Shown here: positions 38,380-46,499 of the stretch, piece after piece
Position numbering within the stretch: position 1 is the stretch's first letter
Layout of the letters: each line of letters opens with the position of its first letter
Assembly: GCA_030622545.1 (NCBI GenBank)
Contig: JAUXGA010000001.1
Coordinates: 372,001 to 436,000 of the forward strand
DNA from: a bacterium
Lineage (GTDB): Bacteria > Electryoneota > RPQS01 > DYHQ01
Length of the DNA stretch: 64,000 bases
Direction of reading: 5' to 3'
The notes under the pieces: model-generated
Databases searched by the model: none
What the model saw: the letters and a program-made list of their open reading frames with translations, nothing else
Told to the model about the DNA's origin: nothing
Translations under genes and position numbers: made by a program

Positions 38380-38640
38380 ATGGCGCATAAGAAAGGACAG
38401 GGAGCTTCGCGCAACGGTCGGGATTCCAATCCCAAGATGTTGGGTGTGAAGCGCTATGGCGGGCAGTTCGTTCATGCGGGTGAAATTCTGGTTCGCCAGC
38501 GGGGGACGAAAATACGCCCGGGCCGCAATGTCGGTCTAGGAAAAGATGACACGCTTTTCGCCATGAAAGAAGGGCATGTTCAATTCGCTGCTCATCGAAG
38601 CGGACGCCGTCAAGTTCATATTATTCCTGCCGAAGTTTAA
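38380..38640 (+). CDS. rpmA: 50S ribosomal protein L27
   Basis: 86 residues from ATG 38380 behind [27 protein letters not shown] then [20 protein letters not shown]. The N-terminus begins MAHKKG, so there is no cleavable Firmicutes-type presequence. L27's N-terminal arm reaches the peptidyl transferase centre. Confidence 0.98.
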   Translation: MAHKKGQGASRNGRDSNPKMLGVKRYGGQFVHAGEILVRQRGTKIRPGRNVGLGKDDTLFAMKEGHVQFAAHRSGRRQVHIIPAEV

Positions 38641-38653
38641 TCTTCCCAATACT

Positions 38654-38690
38654 CCCCCTGTTGAAATTTTCGGCAGGGGGTCAATTTCTT
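38654..38690 (+). terminator. Terminator after rpmA
   Basis: CCCCCTG and CAGGGGG, seven perfect pairs around a 13-base loop, followed by TCAATTTCTT. T-run is weak. Confidence 0.6.
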
Positions 38691-38731
38691 AAATACTTGA
38701 TACACATTTCACAAACATTGCGGAGAGTACA

Positions 38732-39655
38732 ATGAAGATCACCGTCATTGGAGCCGGAAATGTAGGCGCGACAACTGCATTGATGTTGGCTCAACAACAG
38801 TTGGCGAAGGAAGTTGTTGTCGTGGATATTCTGGAAGGAATCCCTGAAGGTAAAAGCCTTGATATGCTTCAAAGCGGGCCTGTTCATGGATCCGATACGT
38901 TTGTTCGCGGAACGACGGACTACAACGAAACCGCTAATTCGGACATTATCGTCATGACAGCAGGGTTGGCGCGTAAACCCGGCATGTCTCGTGACGATCT
39001 CCTCGCAGCCAATACAAAGATTGTCAAAGATGCCATCGGAAGTGCGTCCGCGAAGTCTCCGAATGCTATCATCGTCGTTGTATCGAATCCTCTGGATGTG
39101 ATGACCTACGTCGCGCTCAAAGTTTCCAAGTTCCCTCACAAGCGCGTCTTTGGAATGGCAGGAATTCTGGATACCGCTCGCCTGCGCGCTTTTATTGCGA
39201 TGGAATTGAATGTATCCGTGCGGGATATCTCAGCGATGGTGCTGGGCGGTCATGGAGACACGATGGTTCCGCTACCGCGCTTAACGACGGTTGGCGGTAT
39301 TCCTATCGGAAATCTGATGCCGCAGGAACGCGTGGATGCGATTATGCAGCGCACGCGCGGCGGTGGAGCGGAGATTGTGAAGTTCTTGAAGACAGGTTCC
39401 GCTTATTATGCTCCTGCCGCAGCCGCGGCGGAAATGGTCGATTCGATTGTGAAAGATCGCAAACGCATTCTGCCCTGTTGCGCGTATCTCACTGGCGAAT
39501 ATGGCGAAAAAGATATCTACATGGGAGTGCCTGTCGTGTTGGGTCGCGGCGGAGCCGAGCGCATTCTCGAGATGCCTTTGAATGACGAAGAAAAGGCGCT
39601 CTTCAAGAAGAGTATTGACCACGTTCGCGGGACGATTGCCAAGGCAAACATCTAA
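38732..39655 (+). CDS. mdh: Malate dehydrogenase, LDH-like type
   Basis: 307 residues. NAD-dependent interconversion of malate and oxaloacetate. Rossmann motif VIGAGNVGATTALMLAQQ, GLARKPGMSRDDLL with Arg where lactate dehydrogenases have Gln (malate specificity), substrate Arg in GILDTARLR, and catalytic His in LGGHGDTMVPLPR. No promoter of the usual form is obvious upstream, though a terminator precedes it. Followed after 26 bases by elbB. Confidence 0.95.
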   Translation: MKITVIGAGNVGATTALMLAQQQLAKEVVVVDILEGIPEGKSLDMLQSGPVHGSDTFVRGTTDYNETANSDIIVMTAGLARKPGMSRDDLLAANTKIVKDAIGSASAKSPNAIIVVVSNPLDVMTYVALKVSKFPHKRVFGMAGILDTARLRAFIAMELNVSVRDISAMVLGGHGDTMVPLPRLTTVGGIPIGNLMPQERVDAIMQRTRGGGAEIVKFLKTGSAYYAPAAAAAEMVDSIVKDRKRILPCCAYLTGEYGEKDIYMGVPVVLGRGGAERILEMPLNDEEKALFKKSIDHVRGTIAKANI

Positions 39656-39681
39656 TTCCGACGAATACGTGAGGTTGTCTC

Positions 39682-40350
39682 ATGGCGAAAGTAGCGGTTA
39701 TTCTTTCCGGCTGTGGGTATCTTGACGGCGCGGAAATTCACGAGTCTGTTCTAACGCTTTTAGCGCTTGACAGAGCTGGTATTTCTTATCAATGTCTCGC
39801 GCCGAATATTCCTCAGATGCATGTCGTTGACCATACGAAAGGTCAGCCTGTTTCCGGAGAAACACGCAATGTACTGACGGAAGCGGCGCGCATTGCCCGC
39901 GGGGAAATCAAAGAGCTCTCGTCGGTCAGCGCTGCTGATTTTGCAGGAGTGATTTTGCCCGGCGGATTTGGCGCGGCGAAGAATTACTGTGACTATGCGA
40001 CTCAGGGTGATACCTGTCAGATGAATTCGCTTGTTCAGGAATTCCTTGTGGAAATGGTTGAAGCGAAGAAGCCTGTCGGTGTCATTTGCATTTCACCGGT
40101 GATTTTAGCCCGCGCTTTGAAAGGGCATGATATTCACCCGAAGCTTACCATTGGAACGGACGCGGGAACGGCGAAATCCATTGAAAACTTCGGCTCAAAG
40201 CATGTGAATTGTCCGACAAATGATTGTGTCGTGGACGAGGCACATCGAATTGTCTCCACCCCGGCTTATATGACAGGACAGAATATCGCTGAAGTCGCCG
40301 CTGGTATTGAGAGGCTTGTCGCCGAATTCGGAAGATTTCTCAGTGCATAG
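39682..40350 (+). CDS. elbB: ElbB-type DJ-1/PfpI family protein
   Basis: 222 residues. Matches the ElbB (isoprenoid biosynthesis protein with amidotransferase-like domain) family: VILSGCGYLDGAEIHESVL, GVILPGGFGAAKNYCDYA, nucleophile Cys in VGVICISPVILARALKG and CVVDEAHRIVSTPAYM. E. coli ElbB has weak glyoxalase activity; physiological role unclear. Pairing with mdh is probably just co-transcription. Its terminator lies at 40574. Confidence 0.9.
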   Translation: MAKVAVILSGCGYLDGAEIHESVLTLLALDRAGISYQCLAPNIPQMHVVDHTKGQPVSGETRNVLTEAARIARGEIKELSSVSAADFAGVILPGGFGAAKNYCDYATQGDTCQMNSLVQEFLVEMVEAKKPVGVICISPVILARALKGHDIHPKLTIGTDAGTAKSIENFGSKHVNCPTNDCVVDEAHRIVSTPAYMTGQNIAEVAAGIERLVAEFGRFLSA

Positions 40351-40573
40351 TGCGTGTTTTGGAGCTTCAAGAGGGTTCTTAGCGTTGAAATCTAATCGAA
40401 AAATCAACGCCCTGCTGGAGAAACAGGAGGTTACGAGTCCACGTATCATTGCTGTGGGGTTTGAAGAAATTTAATTCTGCACGTAAAACCACTTGCGAAA
40501 TGATGTCACGATATGTATATTGAAACTGCCGGTTGAAATAAGGCAGACGAATCTGTACCAACATAATTGACCC

Positions 40574-40612
40574 AAGGGACCGGCGGAAAACTTCCGTTCG
40601 GTCCCTTTTTAT
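40574..40612 (+). terminator. Strong terminator before the sensor kinase gene
   Basis: AAGGGACCG and CGGTCCCTT form nine perfect pairs, extended by GCGGAA/TTCCGT, followed by TTTTTATTTTT. Lies 224 bases after the elbB stop; the intervening stretch has no supported gene. Confidence 0.9.
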
Positions 40613-40644
40613 TTTTCCTTTAAAAACGGGAATAGTATCTCGAT

Positions 40645-42765
40645 TTGGAATCGAAAGTTGCAACCATACTGATTGTCGATGATGATCCGAATATCCTAAA
40701 AATGCTGAGAGCGTTTTTGGAGCAGGAGGGGTATCGGGTGTGGTCGGCGGCGACTGGCGAAGAAGCGTCCGCGTTGCCCAATCTGAAAGATGTGGATGTT
40801 GCGCTGCTGGATCTCCGTCTGCCCGGAGAAATCGACGGGCTTGCCCTCGTGCGCGATTTCAATGAACGATTTCCGCAGATGCTCAAGATTGTCATCTCCG
40901 GGATGGGTGAATTGGACGATGCCATCGCGGCGATTGAAGAACACATCTTTGCCTATATCAAAAAGCCTTTCCCGAACCTGCGGGAAGTTGGGCTTCTGGT
41001 GCAGCGTGCGTTGGAACAGGCGCATCTGATAAGAGAGAATGCCAGTTATCAGCAGCGGTTGGAAACGCTGAACCGTGAGTTGGAAAAGACGATTGAAGAT
41101 CGCACGGCTGAAGTTGTCCATTACCGCGATACGTTGTCGTATCTTTTCCAGACAAGCTCTCACATTGCAACGCTTGAAACCATCGACCGCATGTTGGAAT
41201 TCATCTGTCAGGCGCTTGTGGATGCCGGGCTCTTCAAGCGAGCAGTTTTGTTAATAGCCGATGAACGGTTTCTGGTCAATTATGTTGGCGGCGCGTTTGC
41301 GGAAGGTTCGAAAGAAGCTCTGGCGAGGGAATTGGCGGCGTTGCGGGGAAGCCCTTTGCGGCCTTATGAGTTCAATTCTCAGCCGCAGATGATTGGGGGT
41401 GCCTACTATGTTCCTGATCAGACGAAGATGAATCAAATGCGGGAAACCGATGGAGATACTTGGCAATCCGGTGACCGCCTCTTCTTTCCCTTTCGCAGAC
41501 AGGACGGTCGTATCTTCGGATTCTTAAGTGTGGCGGAACCGCGTGACGGTCGTATTCCCGGTGAAGAAACCATCCAAATGCTTCACCTGTTGCTGAATCA
41601 CACCGCGTTGCATATTGAGAGTCACGGCATGAAGCAACAACTCCTGCAGCATGCCAGCACACTGGAGCGTCGCATTCTCGAACGCACGCGGGAGCTTGAA
41701 GAAAGTCAGGAGAAATTCAGCCGACTGGTGAATTGTACCAGTGATATTGTTTATATTGTGGACGAGAAAGGAATCGTTGTCTATCTTAATGAAGCGTTCC
41801 ATAAAACACTGGGCTACAACCGCGAAGATTATGTCGGTCGCTCGCTTGTGGCCTTTTTCGATGATTTATGCACCGACAATCCGATGAATCTGCGAGTGCA
41901 GAATTTCGTGCAATCGCCAGAGGCCGTGGAAGGACTCCTGACGGTGGAATTGGTGGCGCGCAGTGGTGATAAAACCGTTTTGGAAATCAACAGTACGCCC
42001 ATTCGCCATGCAGGACGTTTCCGCGGAAGTCAGGGAATTGCCCGGGATGTCACAGAGAGACGCGCTCTCCTGCAGCGGCTGGTGGCGGTGGAGCGTTTGG
42101 CGGCGACGGGTCGTTTAGCTGCGGGGATCGCGCACGAAATCAACAATCCGTTGCAGGCGATTTCCTCTCACCTGACGGTGGTAACATCGAAGGTTAAAGA
42201 CACGACAGAAATTCAGCCGAATCTCGACATGATTCGTGAAGGGATTCATCGGATACGCGATATCGTATTACAGATGCTGGATGTTCATCGTCCCTCTCCG
42301 CAGGAAAAAATACCGACGGATGTGAATCGGATTATCGAGGAAGTTCTGGCGCTTACGGGGAATCAACTCGTGAAGTCACGTATTCAAGTCAAGATGGAGT
42401 TGGCGAAAGAAATCTCTATGGTGCAGGGGGAGACTCAGGAGTTTCACCAGATATTTTTGAATCTGATTTTGAACGCGGAAGAAGCGATGCCGGACGGAGG
42501 AGGCTTAACGATTCGCACACTGAACTCAGGTGAAGAAATTATTTGCGAGATAGTCGACACCGGTGTCGGAATTCCTCCGGAACATCTGGAAACTGTCTTC
42601 GAACCCTTCTTTACTTATCGGGCAACCGGAAACGGAATGGGACTCGGCCTCTATCTGGTACGAAATCTGATTCAGAAATATGAAGGTACCATTGATGTCG
42701 AATCCAAGGTCGGTGAAGGCTCGACGTTCCGCGTAAAATTCCCCGTCATCCCCAAAGATTCATAA
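40645..42765 (+). CDS. Sensor histidine kinase with N-terminal receiver domain
   Basis: 706 residues, TTG start (MESKVATILIVDDDPNIL). Order: receiver domain 1-125 with phosphoacceptor D56 (VALLDLRLPG), a short coiled coil, a GAF-like domain (about 165-330), a second coiled coil, a PAS domain (about 350-465; DIVYIVDEKGIVVYLNEAF), HisKA (GRLAAGIAHEINNPLQAIS, His near 497) and HATPase (NLILNAEEAMPDGGGL, VDTGVGIPPEHLETVFEPFF, GLGLYLV). No membrane segments, so cytoplasmic. No partner regulator adjacent. The receiver probably lets an upstream kinase control this one. Confidence 0.9.
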   Translation: MESKVATILIVDDDPNILKMLRAFLEQEGYRVWSAATGEEASALPNLKDVDVALLDLRLPGEIDGLALVRDFNERFPQMLKIVISGMGELDDAIAAIEEHIFAYIKKPFPNLREVGLLVQRALEQAHLIRENASYQQRLETLNRELEKTIEDRTAEVVHYRDTLSYLFQTSSHIATLETIDRMLEFICQALVDAGLFKRAVLLIADERFLVNYVGGAFAEGSKEALARELAALRGSPLRPYEFNSQPQMIGGAYYVPDQTKMNQMRETDGDTWQSGDRLFFPFRRQDGRIFGFLSVAEPRDGRIPGEETIQMLHLLLNHTALHIESHGMKQQLLQHASTLERRILERTRELEESQEKFSRLVNCTSDIVYIVDEKGIVVYLNEAFHKTLGYNREDYVGRSLVAFFDDLCTDNPMNLRVQNFVQSPEAVEGLLTVELVARSGDKTVLEINSTPIRHAGRFRGSQGIARDVTERRALLQRLVAVERLAATGRLAAGIAHEINNPLQAISSHLTVVTSKVKDTTEIQPNLDMIREGIHRIRDIVLQMLDVHRPSPQEKIPTDVNRIIEEVLALTGNQLVKSRIQVKMELAKEISMVQGETQEFHQIFLNLILNAEEAMPDGGGLTIRTLNSGEEIICEIVDTGVGIPPEHLETVFEPFFTYRATGNGMGLGLYLVRNLIQKYEGTIDVESKVGEGSTFRVKFPVIPKDS

Positions 42766-42786
42766 GCGGAATTGTAAAGAGAGAAT

Positions 42787-42823
42787 AAAAAAGAACCTCG
42801 GAATAACCGGGGTTCTTTTTTTA
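42787..42823 (+). terminator. Terminator after the sensor kinase
   Basis: AAGAACCTCGG, five bases, CCGGGGTTCTT with one mismatch, then TTTTTT. Confidence 0.9.
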
Positions 42824-42824
42824 T

Positions 42825-43008
42825 CTCCCCCCGCTTGCGGCGGGGCATAAGGGGGGTAGCTATAGCAAGTACTTTCGCCGTTGTGGGTCTCCAGATCCGC
42901 AATGGATTTATAACGTTTCGAATATTTTTGTCCGATGATGGGCAGGCAGGAGCCAGCCCTTAGGTCGGGAATATGGAAAACAACCCTAGCGGCTGGCTCC
43001 TGCCCGCC
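42825..43008. repeat. Two palindromic repeats in the kinase-radC gap
   Basis: A GC-rich palindrome lies at 42825-42856 (CCCCGC and GCGGGG arms within flanking runs of C and G). A second has 18-base arms at 42941-42958 and 42991-43008 (GGCAGGAGCCAGCC versus GGCTGGCTCCTGCC) around a 32-base centre, one mismatch. The rest of the 240-base gap holds nothing recognised. Such palindromes are typical of dispersed intergenic repeats; only one copy of each is in the window. Confidence 0.6.
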
Positions 43009-43026
43009 GTTTCTGCAATACGAAGG

Positions 43027-43422
43027 CTATAGCAAATGCGAGTTCCGAAAACTTGTCCACTGATTGTCAGTCACAATAATGTGATCGAGAAGCTCGATAC
43101 CCATCGCTTTCCCCGCTTGAACGAGTCGTCGAGTCAATTCGATATCTTCAGGTGACGGACTGGGATGACCGGAAGGATGATTATGGCAAAGGATAAATGC
43201 AACGGCGTTGTGATGCGTTGCTTGCCTAAAAATCTCTCGGGGATACAAACGTGCGGAAGCGCGAGTGCCGGTTGCGATTTCGATTTTTTCAAATCGCTTG
43301 CGCAATCGGGATGCGACGTCATCGGTTTCCGTTCCAATAAGAAGAGCCCGGTGACCGCGAAGGCGACCGAGCGCTGTCTCGAGTGTTTCGGAAAAGATTT
43401 TAATGCTAACTGATGGAAGCAC
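43027..43422 (-). CDS. RadC-like JAB/MPN domain protein, short form
   Basis: 131 residues. JAMM metal motif HNHPSGHPSPSPED is complete, with ARLYPREIFRQATHHNAVAF before it and GIELLDHIIVTDNQWTSFRN after it, the RadC pattern. It lacks the usual N-terminal helix-hairpin-helix region of RadC, so only the JAB domain remains. Either a genuine stand-alone form or a degraded radC. RadC proteins are not in fact proven repair factors. Last gene of a five-gene minus-strand string; overlaps metG by 17 bases. Confidence 0.82.
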   Translation of the reverse strand: MLPSVSIKIFSETLETALGRLRGHRALLIGTETDDVASRLRKRFEKIEIATGTRASARLYPREIFRQATHHNAVAFILCHNHPSGHPSPSPEDIELTRRLVQAGKAMGIELLDHIIVTDNQWTSFRNSHLL

Positions 43423-45331
43423 CGCTTGGAATTTCTTTGTCGATGGTTATGAGTGAAAGCTCATCATCAGAAGATGCCGCCAAGAGCATTCCTTGTGATT
43501 CCTCGCCCCGAAGTTTGACGGGTTTCAGATTGGTGACGACAATGACGGTCTTCCCTATGAGAGATTCAGGTGAATAGTGCTTGGCGATACCGGCGATAAT
43601 CTGCCGCGTCTCATCGCCAATCTCGACGCGCAATTTCAGCAGCTTGTTGGCTTTGGGAATAGGTTCGGCGGAAAGGACGCGGGCAACCTTGAGTTGCACT
43701 CGCGAGAAATCTTCGATACCGATGATGTCCATCTTCTTGTCCTCGGCGGATACTTTCTTGGTCTCTTTTGGTTTGCGTGTTTTCCCGATAATCTCCGGTA
43801 ACAATTCAGCCAGCTCATCTTCGGGAATGCGCGGGAAGAGTGGAGGCCCTTCGGTGATGCGAGTGCCGGCACGCAGGCGTCCCCAGCGCGCATGAGGCTC
43901 GAAGCGGAACTCTTCGATGGGTTGCCCCAGTCGAGTGAGCAGCTCGGTTGTTTTTTCCGGCATCACAGGCGAAAGGAAAACCGCAGCAATCCGCAGCGTT
44001 TCGAGACCTTCGTAAATAATTTCTCCGGCGCGCGCGCGATTCTCTTTGACGAGCTTCCACGGAGCATTCGCTTCAAGATAGCGGTTGGTCGCGCGAATGA
44101 GCTGTAGAATTTCCTCGATGACATTATGCAATCGGAACTCGCTGAGTTCTTCCGGAATTCTTTCCGTCAGTGAAGCGATTTGGGTCATCAGAGGGCCGGG
44201 CTTTTCCGGCGCTTCCGGCGCTTTGCCGTCGAAATGAGCGGACGTCAGTTTCGTCAACCGCGAAAGCAGATTTCCAAAGTCATTCGCTAAGTCGCTGTTG
44301 AGGCGATTCGCGAGAGATGCGATGGAGAATTTTGCATCGAGACCAACGACCATATCCCGCATCAAAAAATACCGCAGAGCATCTGTTCCGAAAACTTTCA
44401 CAAGCGGCAACGGAGCTAACGGAGTTCCGTGCGATTTGGAAATTTTAGTATCCTCGAAATTCCAATAGCCGTGGACAGTCAGGTGGGCGAAGGGAGGAAT
44501 ACCTGCGGCTTTCAGCATCGTCGGCCAATAAACGCCGTGCGGTTTCAGAATGTCTTTCCCGATGAGGTGTTCCGTTCGCGCCCAGTAATCCTGCCAGTTA
44601 CTTTCATCCGGATAGCCGATGCCTGTCAGGTAGTTAATCAGAGCATCAAACCATACATAGGTGACGTATTTATCATCAAAAGGAATCGGAACGCCCCATG
44701 AAAGTCTGCTTGTCGGACGGGAAATACACAAGTCTTCGAGCGGTTCGCGCAGGAAGCCCAGCACCTCATTGCGATACCGTTCCGGTCGGATAAAATCCGG
44801 ATGGTCTGCGATATAATTTCCCAACCACTCTTGATATTTGCTCATGCGGAAGAAATAATTCTTTTCTTCGATGAATTCCGGAGCGACTTTATGATCAGGA
44901 CACAAGCCATCCACCAACTCTTTTTCCGTATAGAACCGTTCGCATCCGAGACAATAGAGCCCGCCGTATTCGCCGAAATAAATATCTCCGGCGTCATAGA
45001 CTTTCCGGAGAATATGGTGCACGGTTCGAATGTGGTCCGCGTCCGTTGTGCGGATGAATCGGTCAGGATGAACATGAAGCTGAGGCCAAAGCTGGCGGAA
45101 TTTCCCGCTGATGCGGTCCACAAACGCCTGAGGAGTTTCTCCCGTCGCGGCGGCGCTGCGCGCGATTTTATCTCCGTGCTCATCGGTTCCGGTCAAAAAG
45201 AACGTGGAGCGACCGAGCAGCCGATGATAGCGCGCCAGTGTATCCGCTAATATAGTTGTGTAGGATGTCCCGATGTGGGGTTCCGCATTGACATAGTAAA
45301 TCGGAGTCGTAATATAGAACGTCTGTGTCAT
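43406..45331 (-). CDS. metG: Methionyl-tRNA synthetase with C-terminal tRNA-binding domain
   Basis: 641 residues. Class I synthetase charging initiator and elongator tRNA-Met. HIGH motif AEPHIGTSYTT, KMSKS variant KISKSHGTPL, one zinc knuckle with CLGC and a CPDH half, so the fourth ligand would be His. The C-terminal 105 residues are an EMAP/Trbp111 domain (FSRVQLKVARVLSAEPIPKA, EESQGMLLAASSDD) that gives dimerisation and tRNA affinity. ATGA-type overlap with the upstream RicT-like gene. Confidence 0.97.
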   Translation of the reverse strand: MTQTFYITTPIYYVNAEPHIGTSYTTILADTLARYHRLLGRSTFFLTGTDEHGDKIARSAAATGETPQAFVDRISGKFRQLWPQLHVHPDRFIRTTDADHIRTVHHILRKVYDAGDIYFGEYGGLYCLGCERFYTEKELVDGLCPDHKVAPEFIEEKNYFFRMSKYQEWLGNYIADHPDFIRPERYRNEVLGFLREPLEDLCISRPTSRLSWGVPIPFDDKYVTYVWFDALINYLTGIGYPDESNWQDYWARTEHLIGKDILKPHGVYWPTMLKAAGIPPFAHLTVHGYWNFEDTKISKSHGTPLAPLPLVKVFGTDALRYFLMRDMVVGLDAKFSIASLANRLNSDLANDFGNLLSRLTKLTSAHFDGKAPEAPEKPGPLMTQIASLTERIPEELSEFRLHNVIEEILQLIRATNRYLEANAPWKLVKENRARAGEIIYEGLETLRIAAVFLSPVMPEKTTELLTRLGQPIEEFRFEPHARWGRLRAGTRITEGPPLFPRIPEDELAELLPEIIGKTRKPKETKKVSAEDKKMDIIGIEDFSRVQLKVARVLSAEPIPKANKLLKLRVEIGDETRQIIAGIAKHYSPESLIGKTVIVVTNLKPVKLRGEESQGMLLAASSDDELSLITIDKEIPSGASIS

Positions 45332-46476
45332 GATGTCGAATGGCTCTTTGGAGGTTTCTTTTTTCGAGGGCGCTTGTGTCGGCGCGGAATATTTTTTGCC
45401 GTCTTAGATGTATCTTTGGATTTTTCAGGACTGCGTTTAGGCTGAGTAGATGGTTGTTTGTCGTCTTTCGCCTGTACTGGTTTGCCGGGCTCTTTCTTTC
45501 GTTTCTTTTTCTTAGGCTTTCCCGAGGAGCTTTTCTCTTTAACCGGCGGCGGCTTTTTCGCGGGTTTTTCAGGTGGCGGAGGTTCCGGTTCCGTGATGGG
45601 TTCCGGACGTGCGCATACCGTAATGAGCTGATCTTTTTTCATCCCGATTTTCCAGTCGGTGATGTTTTTAAATTCCTCCAGGCTCAACTTTTCCGTTTCT
45701 CCGCCTTCGTACCGAACATGGATTTGTTCAGTAATCACATCCACTTTTTCGATGATGCCCGCTCCTTTTTTCGGATCGGAAACTTTTTGATCCGGGATTG
45801 GAGAATGCTCAAGGAATTCCTTGTACGTATCCAGCTCATAACGCAGGCAGCATTTCAGGCGACCGCAAAGCCCGGAAAGTTTCGACGGGTTCAGCGGGAG
45901 AGATTGGTCACGCGGCATTTGAGTCGTTATCGGATGAAATTCGGACAACCACGTGGCGCAGCAAAGCTGGCGGCCGCAAATGCCGTAGCCGTCTAATTTC
46001 CTCGTCTCGTCGCGAGCGCCGATTTGTCGCAAGTCAATTCGCGTGCGATACGTCGCCGCAAAATCTTTGACCAGCTCCCGAAAATCGATTCGACCGTCTG
46101 CCGTAAAGTAAAAGGTTATCTTGCGCCCGTCCCATTGAAGCTCTACTCCAATGAACTTCATCTCGAGCTGATGTTCCCGAGCTTTCTGACGCGCAACGGT
46201 TAGAGCAGCTTTTTCTTTCTCGCGATTCTGCTGAAGAATATGCAAATCCTCTGGGAGAGCTTTCCGCACGAGTTGAAAGGGAGGAGACTCGTCTTCCTGT
46301 TCGCCTTTCTTCCAACCCGCGTGCGAGACAGTTCCTAAATCTTCACCTTTTTCCACCTGAACGACGGTATTGTCTCCCACTTCGAAAGGAAACTCCTGCG
46401 GGTTGGAAAAATAGCCTCGCCGGTTGCCTTTGAATTCTATTTCAAAAACAGATACTATTTCTAATGAGTCTTTCAT
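45328..46476 (-). CDS. PSP1 domain protein (RicT/YaaT-like) with long basic tail
   Basis: 382 residues. The PSP1 region (about 20-260) has the RicT cysteine clusters GYGICGRQLCCATWL and GLCGRLKCCLRYE, which in B. subtilis RicT help bind Fe-S clusters. There RicT acts in the Y-complex that promotes RNase Y-dependent mRNA maturation. After about residue 275 comes a 105-residue Pro/Lys/Ser-rich tail (for example SSGKPKKKKRKKEPGK) probably disordered and RNA-binding. Next to holB and metG, as is common for yaaT. Confidence 0.9.
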   Translation of the reverse strand: MKDSLEIVSVFEIEFKGNRRGYFSNPQEFPFEVGDNTVVQVEKGEDLGTVSHAGWKKGEQEDESPPFQLVRKALPEDLHILQQNREKEKAALTVARQKAREHQLEMKFIGVELQWDGRKITFYFTADGRIDFRELVKDFAATYRTRIDLRQIGARDETRKLDGYGICGRQLCCATWLSEFHPITTQMPRDQSLPLNPSKLSGLCGRLKCCLRYELDTYKEFLEHSPIPDQKVSDPKKGAGIIEKVDVITEQIHVRYEGGETEKLSLEEFKNITDWKIGMKKDQLITVCARPEPITEPEPPPPEKPAKKPPPVKEKSSSGKPKKKKRKKEPGKPVQAKDDKQPSTQPKRSPEKSKDTSKTAKNIPRRHKRPRKKKPPKSHSTS

Positions 46477-46499
46477 AGGTCAATTACTTGTGTCCTTCC

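Noticed and set aside
40343-40474. A 43-codon frame (GTG start, ...KINALLEKQEVTSPRIIAVG...) after elbB
   Set aside because: Overlaps the elbB stop and looks protein-like in part, but it has no good ribosome site and resembles no family I know.
40379-40663. A 94-codon minus-strand frame between elbB and the sensor kinase
   Set aside because: It runs through a perfect plus-strand terminator stem and has no family resemblance.
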